The notes beneath the pieces were generated by a model, which saw only the letters and a program-made list of their open reading frames with translations, made no database searches and was not told the origin of the DNA. Position numbers and translations under genes: made by a program. Below, piece by piece: positions 41,756-50,245 of a DNA stretch of 54,617 nucleotides (position 1 is the first letter of the stretch; each line of letters opens with the position of its first letter). This stretch comes from Verrucomicrobiaceae bacterium (lineage in GTDB: Bacteria; Verrucomicrobiota; Verrucomicrobiia; Verrucomicrobiales; Verrucomicrobiaceae), in NCBI GenBank assembly GCA_016795465.1, contig JAEUHK010000021.1, positions 1 to 54,617 on the forward strand. Direction: 5' to 3'.

Positions 41756-42817
41756 ATGCCGAAGTCCGCCCCCGCCCGTCGTCTCCGCCAGGATGCTCCT
41801 GCTACCGCCTTTCGCTCCGGGGTGAGCCGGCCGGCAATGTGGCGGGTGATGGAGATCCACAAAATCATCCGGGTGGGCCGGTTCCCGAACTGCTCGACGC
41901 TGGCAGCGGAGATCGAGGTGACCCCGAAGACGATTCAGCGGGACATCAGCTTCATGCGGGACCAACTGGGCCTGCCGCTGGAATACCATGCCATCAAGCA
42001 CGGCTACTTTTACACGCAGGAGGTGCATGAGTTTCCCATGCTCCAGCTCTCGCGGCATGACCTGGTGGCCCTGTTCCTGGCGCGGCACGCGCTGGAGCCG
42101 CTGCGGGGCACGCGGCTGGAGCGGATGCTGAGCGAGAGCTTCAGCAAGATCGCGGAGGCCTGTCCGGGGGAGATTTCCATCCAGTGGCAGGAGCTGGACG
42201 ATGTCTTCTCCGTGAAGGCTGCCGGCGTGCTGGCGGCGGATGTAACGCTCTTTGGCGACCTGCTCGATGCGGTAAGAGCCTGCAGGGAAGTGAGCTTTGA
42301 CTACCGGAAGCTGACCTCGGACAAGGCGGAGCGGCGCACGGTGAGGCCGCACCATGTGGGCCAGATCGAGCACGGGTGGTATCTGATCGCCTTTGACCCT
42401 GCCCGCGGGGCGATGCGGACCTTTGCACTGCAACGCATCAGCAACCTGACGATGCTGAAGACCAAGTTCACTCGGGAGGCGGGCTTCAACGCACGGGATC
42501 ACCTGGGCGGTGGTTTCGGTGTCTGGAGCTACGCCGGCGACCAGCGGCAGTCCTACGAGGTGCATATTCGTTTCGAGGGCTATGCGGCCCGGGTCGTGGC
42601 TGAGCGCCAGTGGCACCCGACTCAGGCCATCCGGAAAGTGAAGCCCGACGGCAGTGTGATTGAATTCCAAGCGGACCTTTCGGGTCTGGAGGAGATCACC
42701 CGCTGGGTGCTGAGCTGGGGTAGCAAGGCTAGGGTGCTGGGACCAACAGAGCTGGTGGAACGCGTGGCGCGGGAGGTGGAGGGGATGAGGGTGAAAAACC
42801 ATCCCGCCAGGCACTGA
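41756..42817 (+). CDS. WYL-domain transcriptional regulator (DeoR-type HTH)
   Basis: This protein of about 353 aa has an N-terminal HTH (MWRVMEIHKIIRVGRFPNCS, LAAEIEVTPKTIQRDISFMR), a WYL domain (VSFDYRKLTSDKAERRTVRP, HHVGQIEHGWYLIAFDPARG, MRTFALQRISNL) and a C-terminal WCX-like extension. The ATG at 41756 or the Met at 41837 could be the true start. WYL regulators such as BrxR and CapW control phage-defence islands, and this one sits next to such a cluster on the opposite strand. It could repress the operon starting at 40730 until a nucleic-acid ligand appears; that is inferred from position. Confidence 0.85.
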   Translation: MPKSAPARRLRQDAPATAFRSGVSRPAMWRVMEIHKIIRVGRFPNCSTLAAEIEVTPKTIQRDISFMRDQLGLPLEYHAIKHGYFYTQEVHEFPMLQLSRHDLVALFLARHALEPLRGTRLERMLSESFSKIAEACPGEISIQWQELDDVFSVKAAGVLAADVTLFGDLLDAVRACREVSFDYRKLTSDKAERRTVRPHHVGQIEHGWYLIAFDPARGAMRTFALQRISNLTMLKTKFTREAGFNARDHLGGGFGVWSYAGDQRQSYEVHIRFEGYAARVVAERQWHPTQAIRKVKPDGSVIEFQADLSGLEEITRWVLSWGSKARVLGPTELVERVAREVEGMRVKNHPARH

Positions 42818-42855
42818 CAAAACTGACAAAACCGGGTTCTGTCAGTTTTGTCAGT
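42813..42855. terminator. bidirectional hairpin between convergent genes
   Basis: A near-perfect inverted repeat of about 20 bp (ACTGACAAAACTGACAAAAC against its complement, one mismatch) fills the 38 bases between the WYL gene and the DUF3987 gene, overlapping both stop codons. Each arm itself holds a direct repeat of ACTGACAAA. It would form a strong stem-loop for both directions. Confidence 0.7.
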
Positions 42856-44838
42856 TCATGCGGCGTGCGTTTTTGTTTTCGTGCGAGGGTTGAGACGGTA
42901 GAAAAAGGTGGGACGCCCTCCTTTCTCGGTCGGCTGGTGAGGGGTGGCGATGAGGTAGTTATGGCCAGTCAGAAGCTCGCAGGCGGCTTCCGCAGCATTT
43001 GCGGTCGCCAGACCGCTCCAGCCCTTGCGATAAACATCCCGGGCGGTGAATGGCTCCGGCAAGGCCGTCTGGTCGCTCAGCAGCTTCTTGAGGAGCGCAA
43101 TCGCTCCCTGGCAATCGGCCTGAGTGCCAGCTCCATAAAGGCGGACTGCGTGGGTCTCGAGGTAGGCTTCCCACGACAGAGCACGGTCAAGCGCGGACAG
43201 GGACACAGGACCTGTCTGCCATTCGGCGACGTGAATGAGCACCGCCAGCGCAGGCACCAGTTTGCGATATTTGGCCAGGTGCGCCTCAAAGGCCGGCAGC
43301 AGGCTTTCGGAGCGCAGGCGGTTCTCAAGCTGGCAGCGCCAGGCACGAAAGCGCTCCTGGGCATCCGGGGCGAAGCGAAAAACCGGGATACCTTCGCGGT
43401 TTGGCGTGACTCCCGACTTGATCAAGTGCTTATGGGTCAAGCTTTCCATGCACCGGAAGACCTCTGTGGCATCCTCCTCGGCTTTATGGTCGAGCTGCCG
43501 GTCCACATCGCGCCAGTGTGGGGGAATATCAGGCCAGACGGCGAGGGAGAAGCGCTGGAGGAAACCATCCGCACCCACGCTGTCCGAGTTCGCCGCCCGG
43601 ACATGGGAGGCAATCACACCCGGCTGGATACTGCCCAGCACACCGACCGCGCAGGCCTCAATCACGCGGGTCCCGCGGCCGATGCGGTCGAAAGTGAACG
43701 ATTCTTTGCCACTCCAGGCCTGGAGGAGGAAACTGCGAAGGCTTTGGTTTCCATCGCGCTCCAGCATGGCGAAGAGCCCCGCCAGTTCGTCCTGGTAGAG
43801 GAGTGTTCCCATGGGATTGTCACGGAGCACTTCACCGAGCGCCTCCAGACTGGCGTCGTTCACGATTAGACGGCGACGGGGCACGTTGGCGTCATCTTCT
43901 TCGTCGAGGAGCTGGGTGAAGTCGAAATCGTTGCTGCTGCGGACGGCTTTCTTGGCTAGCTGCTCAAGTGCCTGACGCTTGAGCTTACCGGCGATCTGCT
44001 GAGCTTTCCGGTCCCGGTCCGACCGTTCATAGGCTTGATTGGCCAATGTCTGAAGCATTCTGAGGGGACGCAGGACTGCCTGCATGGAGGGGGACTTCAG
44101 CAACGAAGGATTGCCTATCAGCATTGCCCAGAGAACAGCAAACTCGAAGTGTCCTTCGTCCTGTTCTTTGGGCTGAATGGCGAAACGACGGCCAGCCACA
44201 CTGGACAAGGCCGCCATCGCCGCCACGGCTGGAAAATCGGCCGGGCACTGCATGCGCTCGGCAATGTCGGCAATCCACGGTGCCAGCGACTTGGGAAGCC
44301 ATGCCGGGTCAAAGGTTTGCACCGGGGACAGCTTGACGATGAGAGGCAGCGGTTCCGGCCAAGACTCGCCGGTGTTCATGGCGATGTCTTCAATCACCTG
44401 GGCTTTGCACCGAAGCATGGCAGTAAGCTCCTGAGGGGAGACTTCAGCCCCCTCCATAATGCGGAGGGAGTCAGCCGCCGCACGACGAGCGTGCGCCAAG
44501 GCAACCTCCTTTGCATGCCATTCGGCGTGTTCCAGATTGATCAACGCATGACCACCCATCAGAGGCAAGAGAACATCATTCGGATTACTCGCGAGGCCCT
44601 CTGCCAGCATGGACGATTTGACCGTGTGAAGGCTTACGGGCAGCCCTGCGGCGTGGAGACCCAAAGCGCAGGCCCAGATCAGGCGGCATTCGGGATCTAG
44701 GAAAGCCGAAGCATCGGGAAGGATGCGTGCCATGGCGCTCAGGTGATCGGTGTTGCCGTCGAGGATCGCGGCGATGATCTGGCGTTCGCTGTCGGTGGCA
44801 GACAGCCCTTTTCCAGAGAAGTCGTCGAGGGGTTTCAC
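42856..44838 (-). CDS. DnaB N-terminal-like / DUF3987 replication-type protein
   Basis: This 660-aa protein starts with a DnaB N-terminal-like helical domain (~14-100: SATDSERQIIAAILDGNTDH, PECRLIWACALGLHAAGLPV). A DUF3987 region follows (FPAVAAMAALSSVAGRRFAI, AMLIGNPSLLKSPSMQAVL, LLYQDELAGLFAMLERDG, LQAWSGKESFTFDR). DUF3987 proteins occur on phages, plasmids and integrative elements and are thought to act as primase/helicase-type replication factors, but a full Walker A is not clear here. It is translationally coupled to a 63-aa peptide upstream (ATGA at 44835). Confidence 0.75.
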   Translation of the reverse strand: MKPLDDFSGKGLSATDSERQIIAAILDGNTDHLSAMARILPDASAFLDPECRLIWACALGLHAAGLPVSLHTVKSSMLAEGLASNPNDVLLPLMGGHALINLEHAEWHAKEVALAHARRAAADSLRIMEGAEVSPQELTAMLRCKAQVIEDIAMNTGESWPEPLPLIVKLSPVQTFDPAWLPKSLAPWIADIAERMQCPADFPAVAAMAALSSVAGRRFAIQPKEQDEGHFEFAVLWAMLIGNPSLLKSPSMQAVLRPLRMLQTLANQAYERSDRDRKAQQIAGKLKRQALEQLAKKAVRSSNDFDFTQLLDEEDDANVPRRRLIVNDASLEALGEVLRDNPMGTLLYQDELAGLFAMLERDGNQSLRSFLLQAWSGKESFTFDRIGRGTRVIEACAVGVLGSIQPGVIASHVRAANSDSVGADGFLQRFSLAVWPDIPPHWRDVDRQLDHKAEEDATEVFRCMESLTHKHLIKSGVTPNREGIPVFRFAPDAQERFRAWRCQLENRLRSESLLPAFEAHLAKYRKLVPALAVLIHVAEWQTGPVSLSALDRALSWEAYLETHAVRLYGAGTQADCQGAIALLKKLLSDQTALPEPFTARDVYRKGWSGLATANAAEAACELLTGHNYLIATPHQPTEKGGRPTFFYRLNPRTKTKTHAA

Positions 44839-45026
44839 GGCTGGCCTCCTTTCTTGATATCGAGCAACACCTGCTCAAGGACGCTGGAAAGTGTGCGCAC
44901 ACCACGAAGCGGCCATTCAGCGTCGCGGTGGGGGCTAGGAGGGATGGATGGGGCAGTAGGCACGGAGACAAAGCGGTGGCTGGGAGAGGACCGGTTGGTC
45001 CCCTCCGGATTGGAGGACGAGTTCAT
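44835..45026 (-). CDS. small 63-aa protein coupled to the DUF3987 gene
   Basis: It begins MNSSSNPEGTNRSSPSHRFV, has a disordered Ser/Pro-rich half, and ends in a helix (VRTLSSVLEQVLLDIKKGGQ). Its stop overlaps the DUF3987 start by four bases (ATGA), which is the main argument that it is a real gene. No family is recognised. Confidence 0.5.
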   Translation of the reverse strand: MNSSSNPEGTNRSSPSHRFVSVPTAPSIPPSPHRDAEWPLRGVRTLSSVLEQVLLDIKKGGQP

Positions 45027-45258
45027 GTTGTGTTTATTATTTGAACCCGACGCTTCTCAGGCGTAAAAACGATGACCTTCTAAGTCAGAGCGCTCGTTGT
45101 CCCTTGTGGCGGCGGGCGTTTTGCTTTGGTGGGTTTGCGGTGGTTTGGTTTGGCCTGCGAGATGGCCGTTTTGGCGGTGTTTGGGGTTGGGCGCGTGCGC
45201 ACGTGTGTCTGTGCGCGTGAGCGCGGGGGAATGGGCGCGAAAAGAATCAGAAACCATC

Positions 45259-45618
45259 TCAGCGGCAGAAGTGAGGGCGAGGCCGTGGCAGGTGACGCTG
45301 CCCTTTCGGAAGCGGAGGGCGGAGGCCGCGGAAGGGATGATTCACCCAGCGGAGGTAGCTGGCCTTGCCCTGCCCTTCGCGTTCGGCCTTCTTGACAGAC
45401 TTGCGAAATTTGGCGTCCTCCCGGAGCCAGCGCTGGATCGTCTTTGGCGAGACCATCACAAACTTGGCAGCACGGCGGCGGGACTCGCCGGCGCTGAGCT
45501 GTTTGAGAAAGAGCACCACGATCTGGGGCAGGCGCTTGCTGGGGCGTCCAGGGCGGCCTGTGCGTGGCGCGTAGGTGGCCAAGGTGCCGAGGTCGGAGGG
45601 TTTGATATGGGCCTTCAT
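45259..45618 (-). CDS. helix-turn-helix protein, terminase-small-subunit/homeodomain-like
   Basis: This 119-aa protein contains a putative HTH (LSAGESRRRAAKFVMVSPKT, IQRWLREDAKFRKSVKKAER) in its middle, resembling the N-terminal HTH of phage small terminase and other homeodomain-like proteins. The C-terminal 25 residues are Pro/Arg-rich. It is one of several small genes between integrase and replication gene and could regulate the island. Confidence 0.6.
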   Translation of the reverse strand: MKAHIKPSDLGTLATYAPRTGRPGRPSKRLPQIVVLFLKQLSAGESRRRAAKFVMVSPKTIQRWLREDAKFRKSVKKAEREGQGKASYLRWVNHPFRGLRPPLPKGQRHLPRPRPHFCR

Positions 45619-45625
45619 ATTGGTC

Positions 45626-45916
45626 TTACGACTCCATGGAAACGCATGTCAGAATTGTGCCGCGCATCTGACGAACGACAGCTTCCGAGACCGGCATCTT
45701 GAGGTTGAGGCTGGCGTAGCGAGCCACCATCCATGTGGATTCACCGAGCCACAGGTGGCGGCGTTTCAACAGCCATTCGAACAACAGCGCAGCCTGCTCC
45801 GGGCGCATGTTTTGGCGTTGTTTTGCGATTATGCCCTGAGCTTGTTGCGCGGAGCGAGGAGACAGTGGCATTGCATGATCTGATGCGCGCACGCTTTGGG
45901 AAAATTTGGCATTCAT
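45626..45916 (-). CDS. hypothetical small island protein
   Basis: I use the Met at 45916 (MNAKFSQSVRASDHAMPLSP); the longer frame adds a poor Ser/Thr-rich leader. The 96-aa product is mostly helical (QGIIAKQRQNMRPEQAALLF, SEAVVRQMRGTIL) with a segment like a winged-helix DNA-binding element. It stops 7 bases before the HTH gene at 45618 begins, so the two are likely cotranscribed. No family is recognised. Confidence 0.5.
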   Translation of the reverse strand: MNAKFSQSVRASDHAMPLSPRSAQQAQGIIAKQRQNMRPEQAALLFEWLLKRRHLWLGESTWMVARYASLNLKMPVSEAVVRQMRGTILTCVSMES

Positions 45917-46014
45917 GGAGAAGGAGGGGATGGAATTGCTGGATGTATGCGAGGGCGCTGCCGTCCTCGTATGCGGACACAAGGACCTGGGGGGCACAAG
46001 TTCCCCGGCTTTGC

Positions 46015-46206
46015 CTAGTTCTGAGCGTCGCGCTCCACGCGCTCCACTTCAGCAAGGGAGAAGCGGACCCCGCGGCCAAGGAAGCTGGCTTTGATTTTAC
46101 CAGCCTTGCGCCAGCGGCGAAGGGTCATGGGTGTGACTTTCCAACGAGCCGCAAGGTCAGCGGGGGTGAGGAAGATCGGCGGATATGTGTCGCGTGTTGT
46201 TTTCAT
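46015..46206 (-). CDS. AlpA/excisionase-type HTH protein
   Basis: This 63-aa protein is a single MerR-like winged HTH: FLTPADLAARWKVTPMTLRR, WRKAGKIKASFLGRG and VRFSLAEVERVE. This is the shape of excisionases and AlpA activators (HTH_17). With the integrase 1.1 kb away it is the likely recombination directionality factor for the island. Its start faces the 343-aa gene on the same strand, with a 74-base gap. Confidence 0.8.
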   Translation of the reverse strand: MKTTRDTYPPIFLTPADLAARWKVTPMTLRRWRKAGKIKASFLGRGVRFSLAEVERVERDAQN

Positions 46207-46280
46207 GCGACCCCGAATATTCGTTCGTTTCCGTCCTTGTCTCGATCACAATTTCAACGTTAGGCCTATCGTTGAAAGTT

Positions 46281-47312
46281 TCATCCGTGCTTCTGGAACT
46301 TCGCAACGAAGCTCTTCGTTAAAAGCGTCGTGCCATTCCCTCTACGCACTCCCTTTTGCGTTAGTTTTAGAACCTTACCTAGGTGGTCTGGGTCTGGGTG
46401 GCCATCCAACATCTCCATCGCCTCGTGGGGACTTTTACCGCGAAAACGGCGGTCAGAATTGACCATGCTCCAAAACTTCGACTTTCTTCGGCCTAAGCCC
46501 ATTGTTTTTAGCACAGCTATATCATCGACATTGCCAATTATCGCTTCAGCCCTAGCGAGCCAACGACCAATTAGAAAACCTTGGCGGATGGCAGTTTCGG
46601 CATCTGGTTTTTTCCGTCGCTCGCAGGCCCTTATCATCGCGATTGAATCAATCAGACTGATAACGGCTCTTTTGCAGTCCTTGAGAAGCTGAGCAGCGCG
46701 AACGTATTCAGTAACCGGACCACTCGGGTCCTTGGCTTCAAACAAGGCCTCAAACTTGTCTGACCTTTCCATCGCCTGACTGTAAACGACCGCAATCTCC
46801 CAGAGAAGCTCCTCACCCAAACGAATAGATCGCCCCAGATCATCGGATGGAACATCTTTGAGCCAAATCGCGGGGTCTTTGTCAGGATCAAATATCGTAT
46901 CCTCCAAGGGCATAAAAAAGATGCTCTTGCCCGGGGGCGCACCCGGATGACTGGACAAAAAAGCCGTCACCTTGGGGGCGTCGCATACCACCCATCTGTC
47001 ACCGCGCGATGCTACGATGCAGCGCACCAGCCGTCCACGAATTGGCGGCAGATTGTCTTTGGGTTTGAGGCAGGTCTCTCCTAACCAGCTTGTGAAGATG
47101 CCAACAAGGTTCTGATAGCCGGATCGGCCTTCGATAAAGTTCTTCTCAAGGCTAAATCCAACTCTACCTCCGCCAAGCCACGCAATAGCAGGACTAGCCT
47201 TCATGCCTTGCTTTTTGCAGGCTTTCTTTGTTTCAGCCAAGTCATAGCATGACGGTAGCTGATCCAAATCGAAGTCGTTTTTTTCATGGCTGGCGAGGCT
47301 CTTAGTTTTCAT
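46281..47312 (-). CDS. hypothetical protein next to the integrase
   Basis: This protein of 343 aa starts at 47312 (MKTKSLASHEKNDFDLDQLP); codons upstream are a shadow of the integrase. It overlaps the integrase stop by 11 bases. The sequence looks soluble, with a central alpha/beta part (GRLVRCIVASRGDRWVVCDA) and a helical second half (AISLIDSIAMIRACERRKK-type helix). No family is recognised. Its base composition is lower in GC than the integrase. Confidence 0.55.
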   Translation of the reverse strand: MKTKSLASHEKNDFDLDQLPSCYDLAETKKACKKQGMKASPAIAWLGGGRVGFSLEKNFIEGRSGYQNLVGIFTSWLGETCLKPKDNLPPIRGRLVRCIVASRGDRWVVCDAPKVTAFLSSHPGAPPGKSIFFMPLEDTIFDPDKDPAIWLKDVPSDDLGRSIRLGEELLWEIAVVYSQAMERSDKFEALFEAKDPSGPVTEYVRAAQLLKDCKRAVISLIDSIAMIRACERRKKPDAETAIRQGFLIGRWLARAEAIIGNVDDIAVLKTMGLGRRKSKFWSMVNSDRRFRGKSPHEAMEMLDGHPDPDHLGKVLKLTQKGVRRGNGTTLLTKSFVAKFQKHG

Positions 47313-48759
47313 GGCTATTCGGTGAAGGCACCGTTGATTGGTTTGCGATATTGACCGGTGCCAGCAGCGCCCCCAAACCCGCGGTGATGCGGCGCTTTTT
47401 GTCGGCATAGTAGGCCGCAGTGGTAGAGATTTGAGCATGCCGAAGGACACTCTGTGCGGCAAAGATGCCCTGAGTGCTGGCGAGCAATGCCCCCAACTCC
47501 TTGCGCAGCTCATGGAGGGGCTTTCGGGCAGTCACCCCCTGCGTTTTGAGCCACGTGTAAAGCGCCTCAAAGTGCGGCTCGCAGCGGTAGTTCACCCGGC
47601 TCGTTTCGTGGCGTGGCGGCCGGTTGGATTTGATAACAAAGACTCCTTGGGTTTCCGCTTTCCATCCTCGCAGCAGAGCCACCATTTCAGCATCAAGGTC
47701 TACTACACCAACACTGTCCTCCGACTTTGGTGCAAAGTATTCCGTCCGCTCAATTCGGATCAGAGACTTGGAAAAGTCCACCTGCGACCATGTGAGCAGG
47801 TCGATTTCACGCTTTCGGAGCCCGCAGAGAAGCCCAAGGGCGAAAATTTTGAAGGGCTCACCGTCCAACTCAGCACGTGCTGCCTCGATAAGCTTTCCGG
47901 CGTCGATCTTGCTCTGGTAGGTCGTGCTTCCTCTCTTGGGTAGTTCGATCCCAGCAAACGGCAACGGGTCGGGGAGCAAAAGTTCTTTAGAGGCGAACTT
48001 GCGCGTTTTCGGAGCGAAAAGGGACCGAGCACAGCGGAGTAGGGTCGCTGCGCTGTTTTCAGCCCTTCTACGTGCTTCTGGAGAGCCCCCTGCCCTGCCG
48101 ATGTATTGGAGCTTCCAACGCTGCACAGCGGAGTCGGTGAGCACAGTCAGGGGTAATGCGTCCACCTTGGCGATCCAGGCGTCTCGGCCACCGCTGCGGT
48201 AGTCGAAGCGGCTTTGAAGCACGGGGCGACCTTTCCTATCCTTTTTAGGCTTCCCCAGTTCATCAAGGACAGGCTGGTCACCAATGCCCTCGATCTCGGC
48301 GGCGATCTGACGGAGAGATTGCAGGTAAGTCGTAAATGTTGAGAGCCGGAGACCAGCGGTCTCCTTCACGCATTGAGCCCATGCGCCAATCGTTGCCGCT
48401 TTTGCCGCTATGACGGCTTTGGGTTTGTAGCATTCCAACGCCCCCTGCCATCCCTGTGAGACCAGCGAGAGGTAGATGCCGCGAGCCTTCTCGGCGGCGG
48501 CTTCCCGATTTGCGGTTTCAAGAGGGAATCGGTGCCTACGCCCCTTGTAAGATATCTGGACACCATAAAGAGCGCTACCTGCCGGTTTGCGCACTTTGGC
48601 CAACCAATGAGCCGCGGCTGTCTTCGGGTGCCGCACTTTCAACCTGTGCACTTTCTGTGCACTTTTTCGGTTCGCCTGAGAATCCTGATGTTCGTCCCCG
48701 TTCTCACTGGATGACGCCGGAAGGCTTGATTTTACTTGGCTAGAAGCGATCACGCCCAA
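47302..48759 (-). CDS. tyrosine recombinase / island integrase
   Basis: This 485-aa phage-type integrase has an N-terminal arm-binding/SAM-like half and a C-terminal catalytic domain with LGLLCGLRKREIDLLTW (catalytic Arg I), PLHELRKELGALLAS (HxxR), VLRHAQISTTAAYYADKKRR (His and nucleophile Tyr). It lies 34 bases inside the right repeat and reads into the island, as expected for a tRNA-Arg integrating element. Its first codons contain one of the two 23-bp arm-like repeats (48642-48664), so the site lies in coding sequence at this end. Confidence 0.92.
   Translation of the reverse strand: MGVIASSQVKSSLPASSSENGDEHQDSQANRKSAQKVHRLKVRHPKTAAAHWLAKVRKPAGSALYGVQISYKGRRHRFPLETANREAAAEKARGIYLSLVSQGWQGALECYKPKAVIAAKAATIGAWAQCVKETAGLRLSTFTTYLQSLRQIAAEIEGIGDQPVLDELGKPKKDRKGRPVLQSRFDYRSGGRDAWIAKVDALPLTVLTDSAVQRWKLQYIGRAGGSPEARRRAENSAATLLRCARSLFAPKTRKFASKELLLPDPLPFAGIELPKRGSTTYQSKIDAGKLIEAARAELDGEPFKIFALGLLCGLRKREIDLLTWSQVDFSKSLIRIERTEYFAPKSEDSVGVVDLDAEMVALLRGWKAETQGVFVIKSNRPPRHETSRVNYRCEPHFEALYTWLKTQGVTARKPLHELRKELGALLASTQGIFAAQSVLRHAQISTTAAYYADKKRRITAGLGALLAPVNIANQSTVPSPNSHEN
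48642..48664. repeat. putative integrase arm-type site, right end
   Basis: Identical over 23 bases to 4585-4607, in the same orientation, with tandem TGTGCACTT at 11-bp spacing. A third partial GCACTTTC unit precedes it at 48633-48640. It lies within the integrase N-terminal coding region, 129 bases from attR. Confidence 0.7.
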
Positions 48760-48793
48760 ACATACGCGAACATGAGCAAACCCGCAAGTTAAC

Positions 48794-48842
48794 GACTACG
48801 GATCAGAAGGTTTCAGGTTCGAATCCTGACGGGTGCGCCACT
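48794..48842 (+). repeat. attR: 49-bp copy of the tRNA-Arg 3' half
   Basis: Promoterless copy of tRNA-Arg from the anticodon loop to the CCA plus two bases, identical to 4468-4516. It lacks the acceptor 5' strand and D arm, so it is not a functional tRNA. Confidence 0.95.
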
Positions 48843-48873
48843 TCTCACCAAGTAACACAATAGTGGCATCAAC

Positions 48874-49356
48874 TCAGTAGGCAATGCGGCCCTCTTTTCG
48901 CGTCCACGCCTGAAACACCATCAGTGCCTCATCGCGCAACGCCTGCAGCATCGGGATCTGGCGTTGATCAACCGGGAGAGCCAGTTCCGCATAGAGCCTA
49001 GCATCATCGAACCCGATGCTGGCCGCGTCCTCCCGTGTCGCAGCATAAACGATGCGATCGAGACGAGCCCAATAGGCCGCTGCGAGGCACATCGGACAGG
49101 GTTCACAGCTCGTGTAAAGCGTGCCACCGGAGAGCGAAAACCGTGCGAGGGTGCCCGCCGCCTTCCGGATCGCCACGATCTCAGCGTGCGCCGTGGGATC
49201 GAGCGCACTCGTCACCTGATTCCAGCCCTCCGCCACGATTTGGCCTTCATGGACGATCACCGCGCCAAACGGTCCGCCATCCCCTGCCTCCATGTGCTTG
49301 CATGCCACGGCGATGGCAACCCGGAGGAAGTCAGCGTCCGTGTTCATGAGCGACAA
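48874..49356 (-). CDS. nucleoside/guanine deaminase family protein
   Basis: This 160-aa CDA-fold enzyme has the zinc signature DPTAHAEIVAIRKAAG (HAE) and SCEPCPMCLAAAYWARLDR (PCxxC). The C-terminal segment IGFDDARLYAELALP and MVFQAWTRKEG resembles guanine deaminase (GuaD) and related nucleoside deaminases. It is the first gene right of the island, just behind attR, and belongs to the host chromosome. Confidence 0.85.
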   Translation of the reverse strand: MSLMNTDADFLRVAIAVACKHMEAGDGGPFGAVIVHEGQIVAEGWNQVTSALDPTAHAEIVAIRKAAGTLARFSLSGGTLYTSCEPCPMCLAAAYWARLDRIVYAATREDAASIGFDDARLYAELALPVDQRQIPMLQALRDEALMVFQAWTRKEGRIAY

Positions 49357-49389
49357 AGGTCCTCCGTTTGGCGAATCCGCATCTGTGGC

Positions 49390-49965
49390 TTACGGCTTGG
49401 GCGGCACCACCAACACCAGACGCGCCCGGAAATTCGTGCTGATCGGGTCAAAGGATACATTGCCGCTCGGGGTGGGCCAGACAGCCAGAATGGTATTTCC
49501 CGGCTTCAAGTTCTCCAGCGCCGGGTTCCAGTTGCAGGTGGCACTCAAGGACGGCGCTGGATCGATCTCACGGCGATACACGGTGCTCGGCGCAGGCTGG
49601 CTGCCATCACGCCACAACTGCATCAGTTGCAGCGGCGTCTTCGCCATGTGCTTCAATGCGAGCACCATAGTGGTTCTCGACGCTGTGGGATAAAAATAGG
49701 CCGCTATCTGGTCACTTTCTCCCGGCACCTGATAGACGAGTCTCACCGGGGTGGTGGCGTTGCTCATGTCAAAGGACACCTCACGAGACTGCCACCCTTC
49801 GATGGCCGCCAGTTCGGCCAGCCGCAAGCCATCCTCAGCACGCGCCGTGCGGATTCCATTTGTCGAAGCACCTGCCGAGCGGCGAGCCAGCAAGGGCGAC
49901 TGGCAGGAAACAATCATCGAGAGCACACCCAGCAAAAGAGAACGGCAAATGAGTTTCGAGGTCAT
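49390..49965 (-). CDS. putative lipoprotein of unknown function
   Basis: The protein of about 191 aa has an N-terminal lipoprotein-type signal (MTSKLICRSLLLGVLSMIVSC) with a lipobox ending in Cys; the codon at 49971 is an alternative start. The body is beta-rich (VRLVYQVPGESDQIAAYFYP, TTMVLALKHMAKTPLQLMQL). It ends 33 bases from the deaminase. Not recognised as a family. Confidence 0.6.
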   Translation of the reverse strand: MTSKLICRSLLLGVLSMIVSCQSPLLARRSAGASTNGIRTARAEDGLRLAELAAIEGWQSREVSFDMSNATTPVRLVYQVPGESDQIAAYFYPTASRTTMVLALKHMAKTPLQLMQLWRDGSQPAPSTVYRREIDPAPSLSATCNWNPALENLKPGNTILAVWPTPSGNVSFDPISTNFRARLVLVVPPKP

Positions 49966-50085
49966 GCGCATGTTTTTACAGAAGAGCCTAGGCGCAGCAC
50001 AAGCTCAAAAGTGGACGTTTTGCCGAGATTCAATGCCATCGCGGATGGACATATTCTGAGGCTGGTTGGGCGGCAGGCCGCCCAG

Positions 50086-50170
50086 TGGTGCCGGTGGTCG
50101 GACTCGAACCGACACTCCTTGCGGAACAAGATTTTGAGTCTAGCGCGTCTACCAATTTCACCACACCGGC
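50086..50170 (-). tRNA. tRNA-Leu (anticodon CAA), CCA encoded
   Basis: On the minus strand the acceptor GCCGGTG/CACCGGC, the long variable arm typical of Leu, and the T arm with TTCGAGT are clear. The loop CTCAAAA gives anticodon CAA. One T-T mismatch lies in the anticodon stem. The CCA end is encoded (tgg at 50086-50088). Confidence 0.9.
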
Positions 50171-50245
50171 ATCGTCACTGGTTGCGACGGACTTGTTTTA
50201 GCGGAGCGAAGAAGGAATGCAAGGCTTTTGCCAGCGACACCGGGT

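Larger units (their letters stand above)
4468..48842. mobile_element. tRNA-Arg-inserted genomic island of about 44.4 kb carrying a defence-like cluster
   Basis: The island is bounded by a perfect 49-bp direct repeat: the 3' half of tRNA-Arg at 4468-4516 and a promoterless copy at 48794-48842. A tyrosine integrase (47302-48759) reads inward from the right end, with an AlpA-like excisionase nearby (46015-46206) and a DnaB_N/DUF3987 replication-type protein (42856-44838). A 23-bp sequence with tandem 11-bp repeats occurs just inside both ends (4585-4607 and 48642-48664). Cargo is a secreted-protein block and a large minus-strand cluster of helicases, nucleases and a methyltransferase. No conjugation genes are seen, so transfer would need help from another element. 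Confidence 0.9.

Noticed and set aside
45057..45257. A 66-codon frame (Pro/Thr/His-rich) on the minus strand
   Set aside because: Composition looks non-coding and there is no overlap-style coupling or family match; treated as a spacer.
48794..48842. A second tRNA-Arg gene
   Set aside because: Only the 3' half is present; there is no acceptor 5' strand or D arm, so it is an att repeat.
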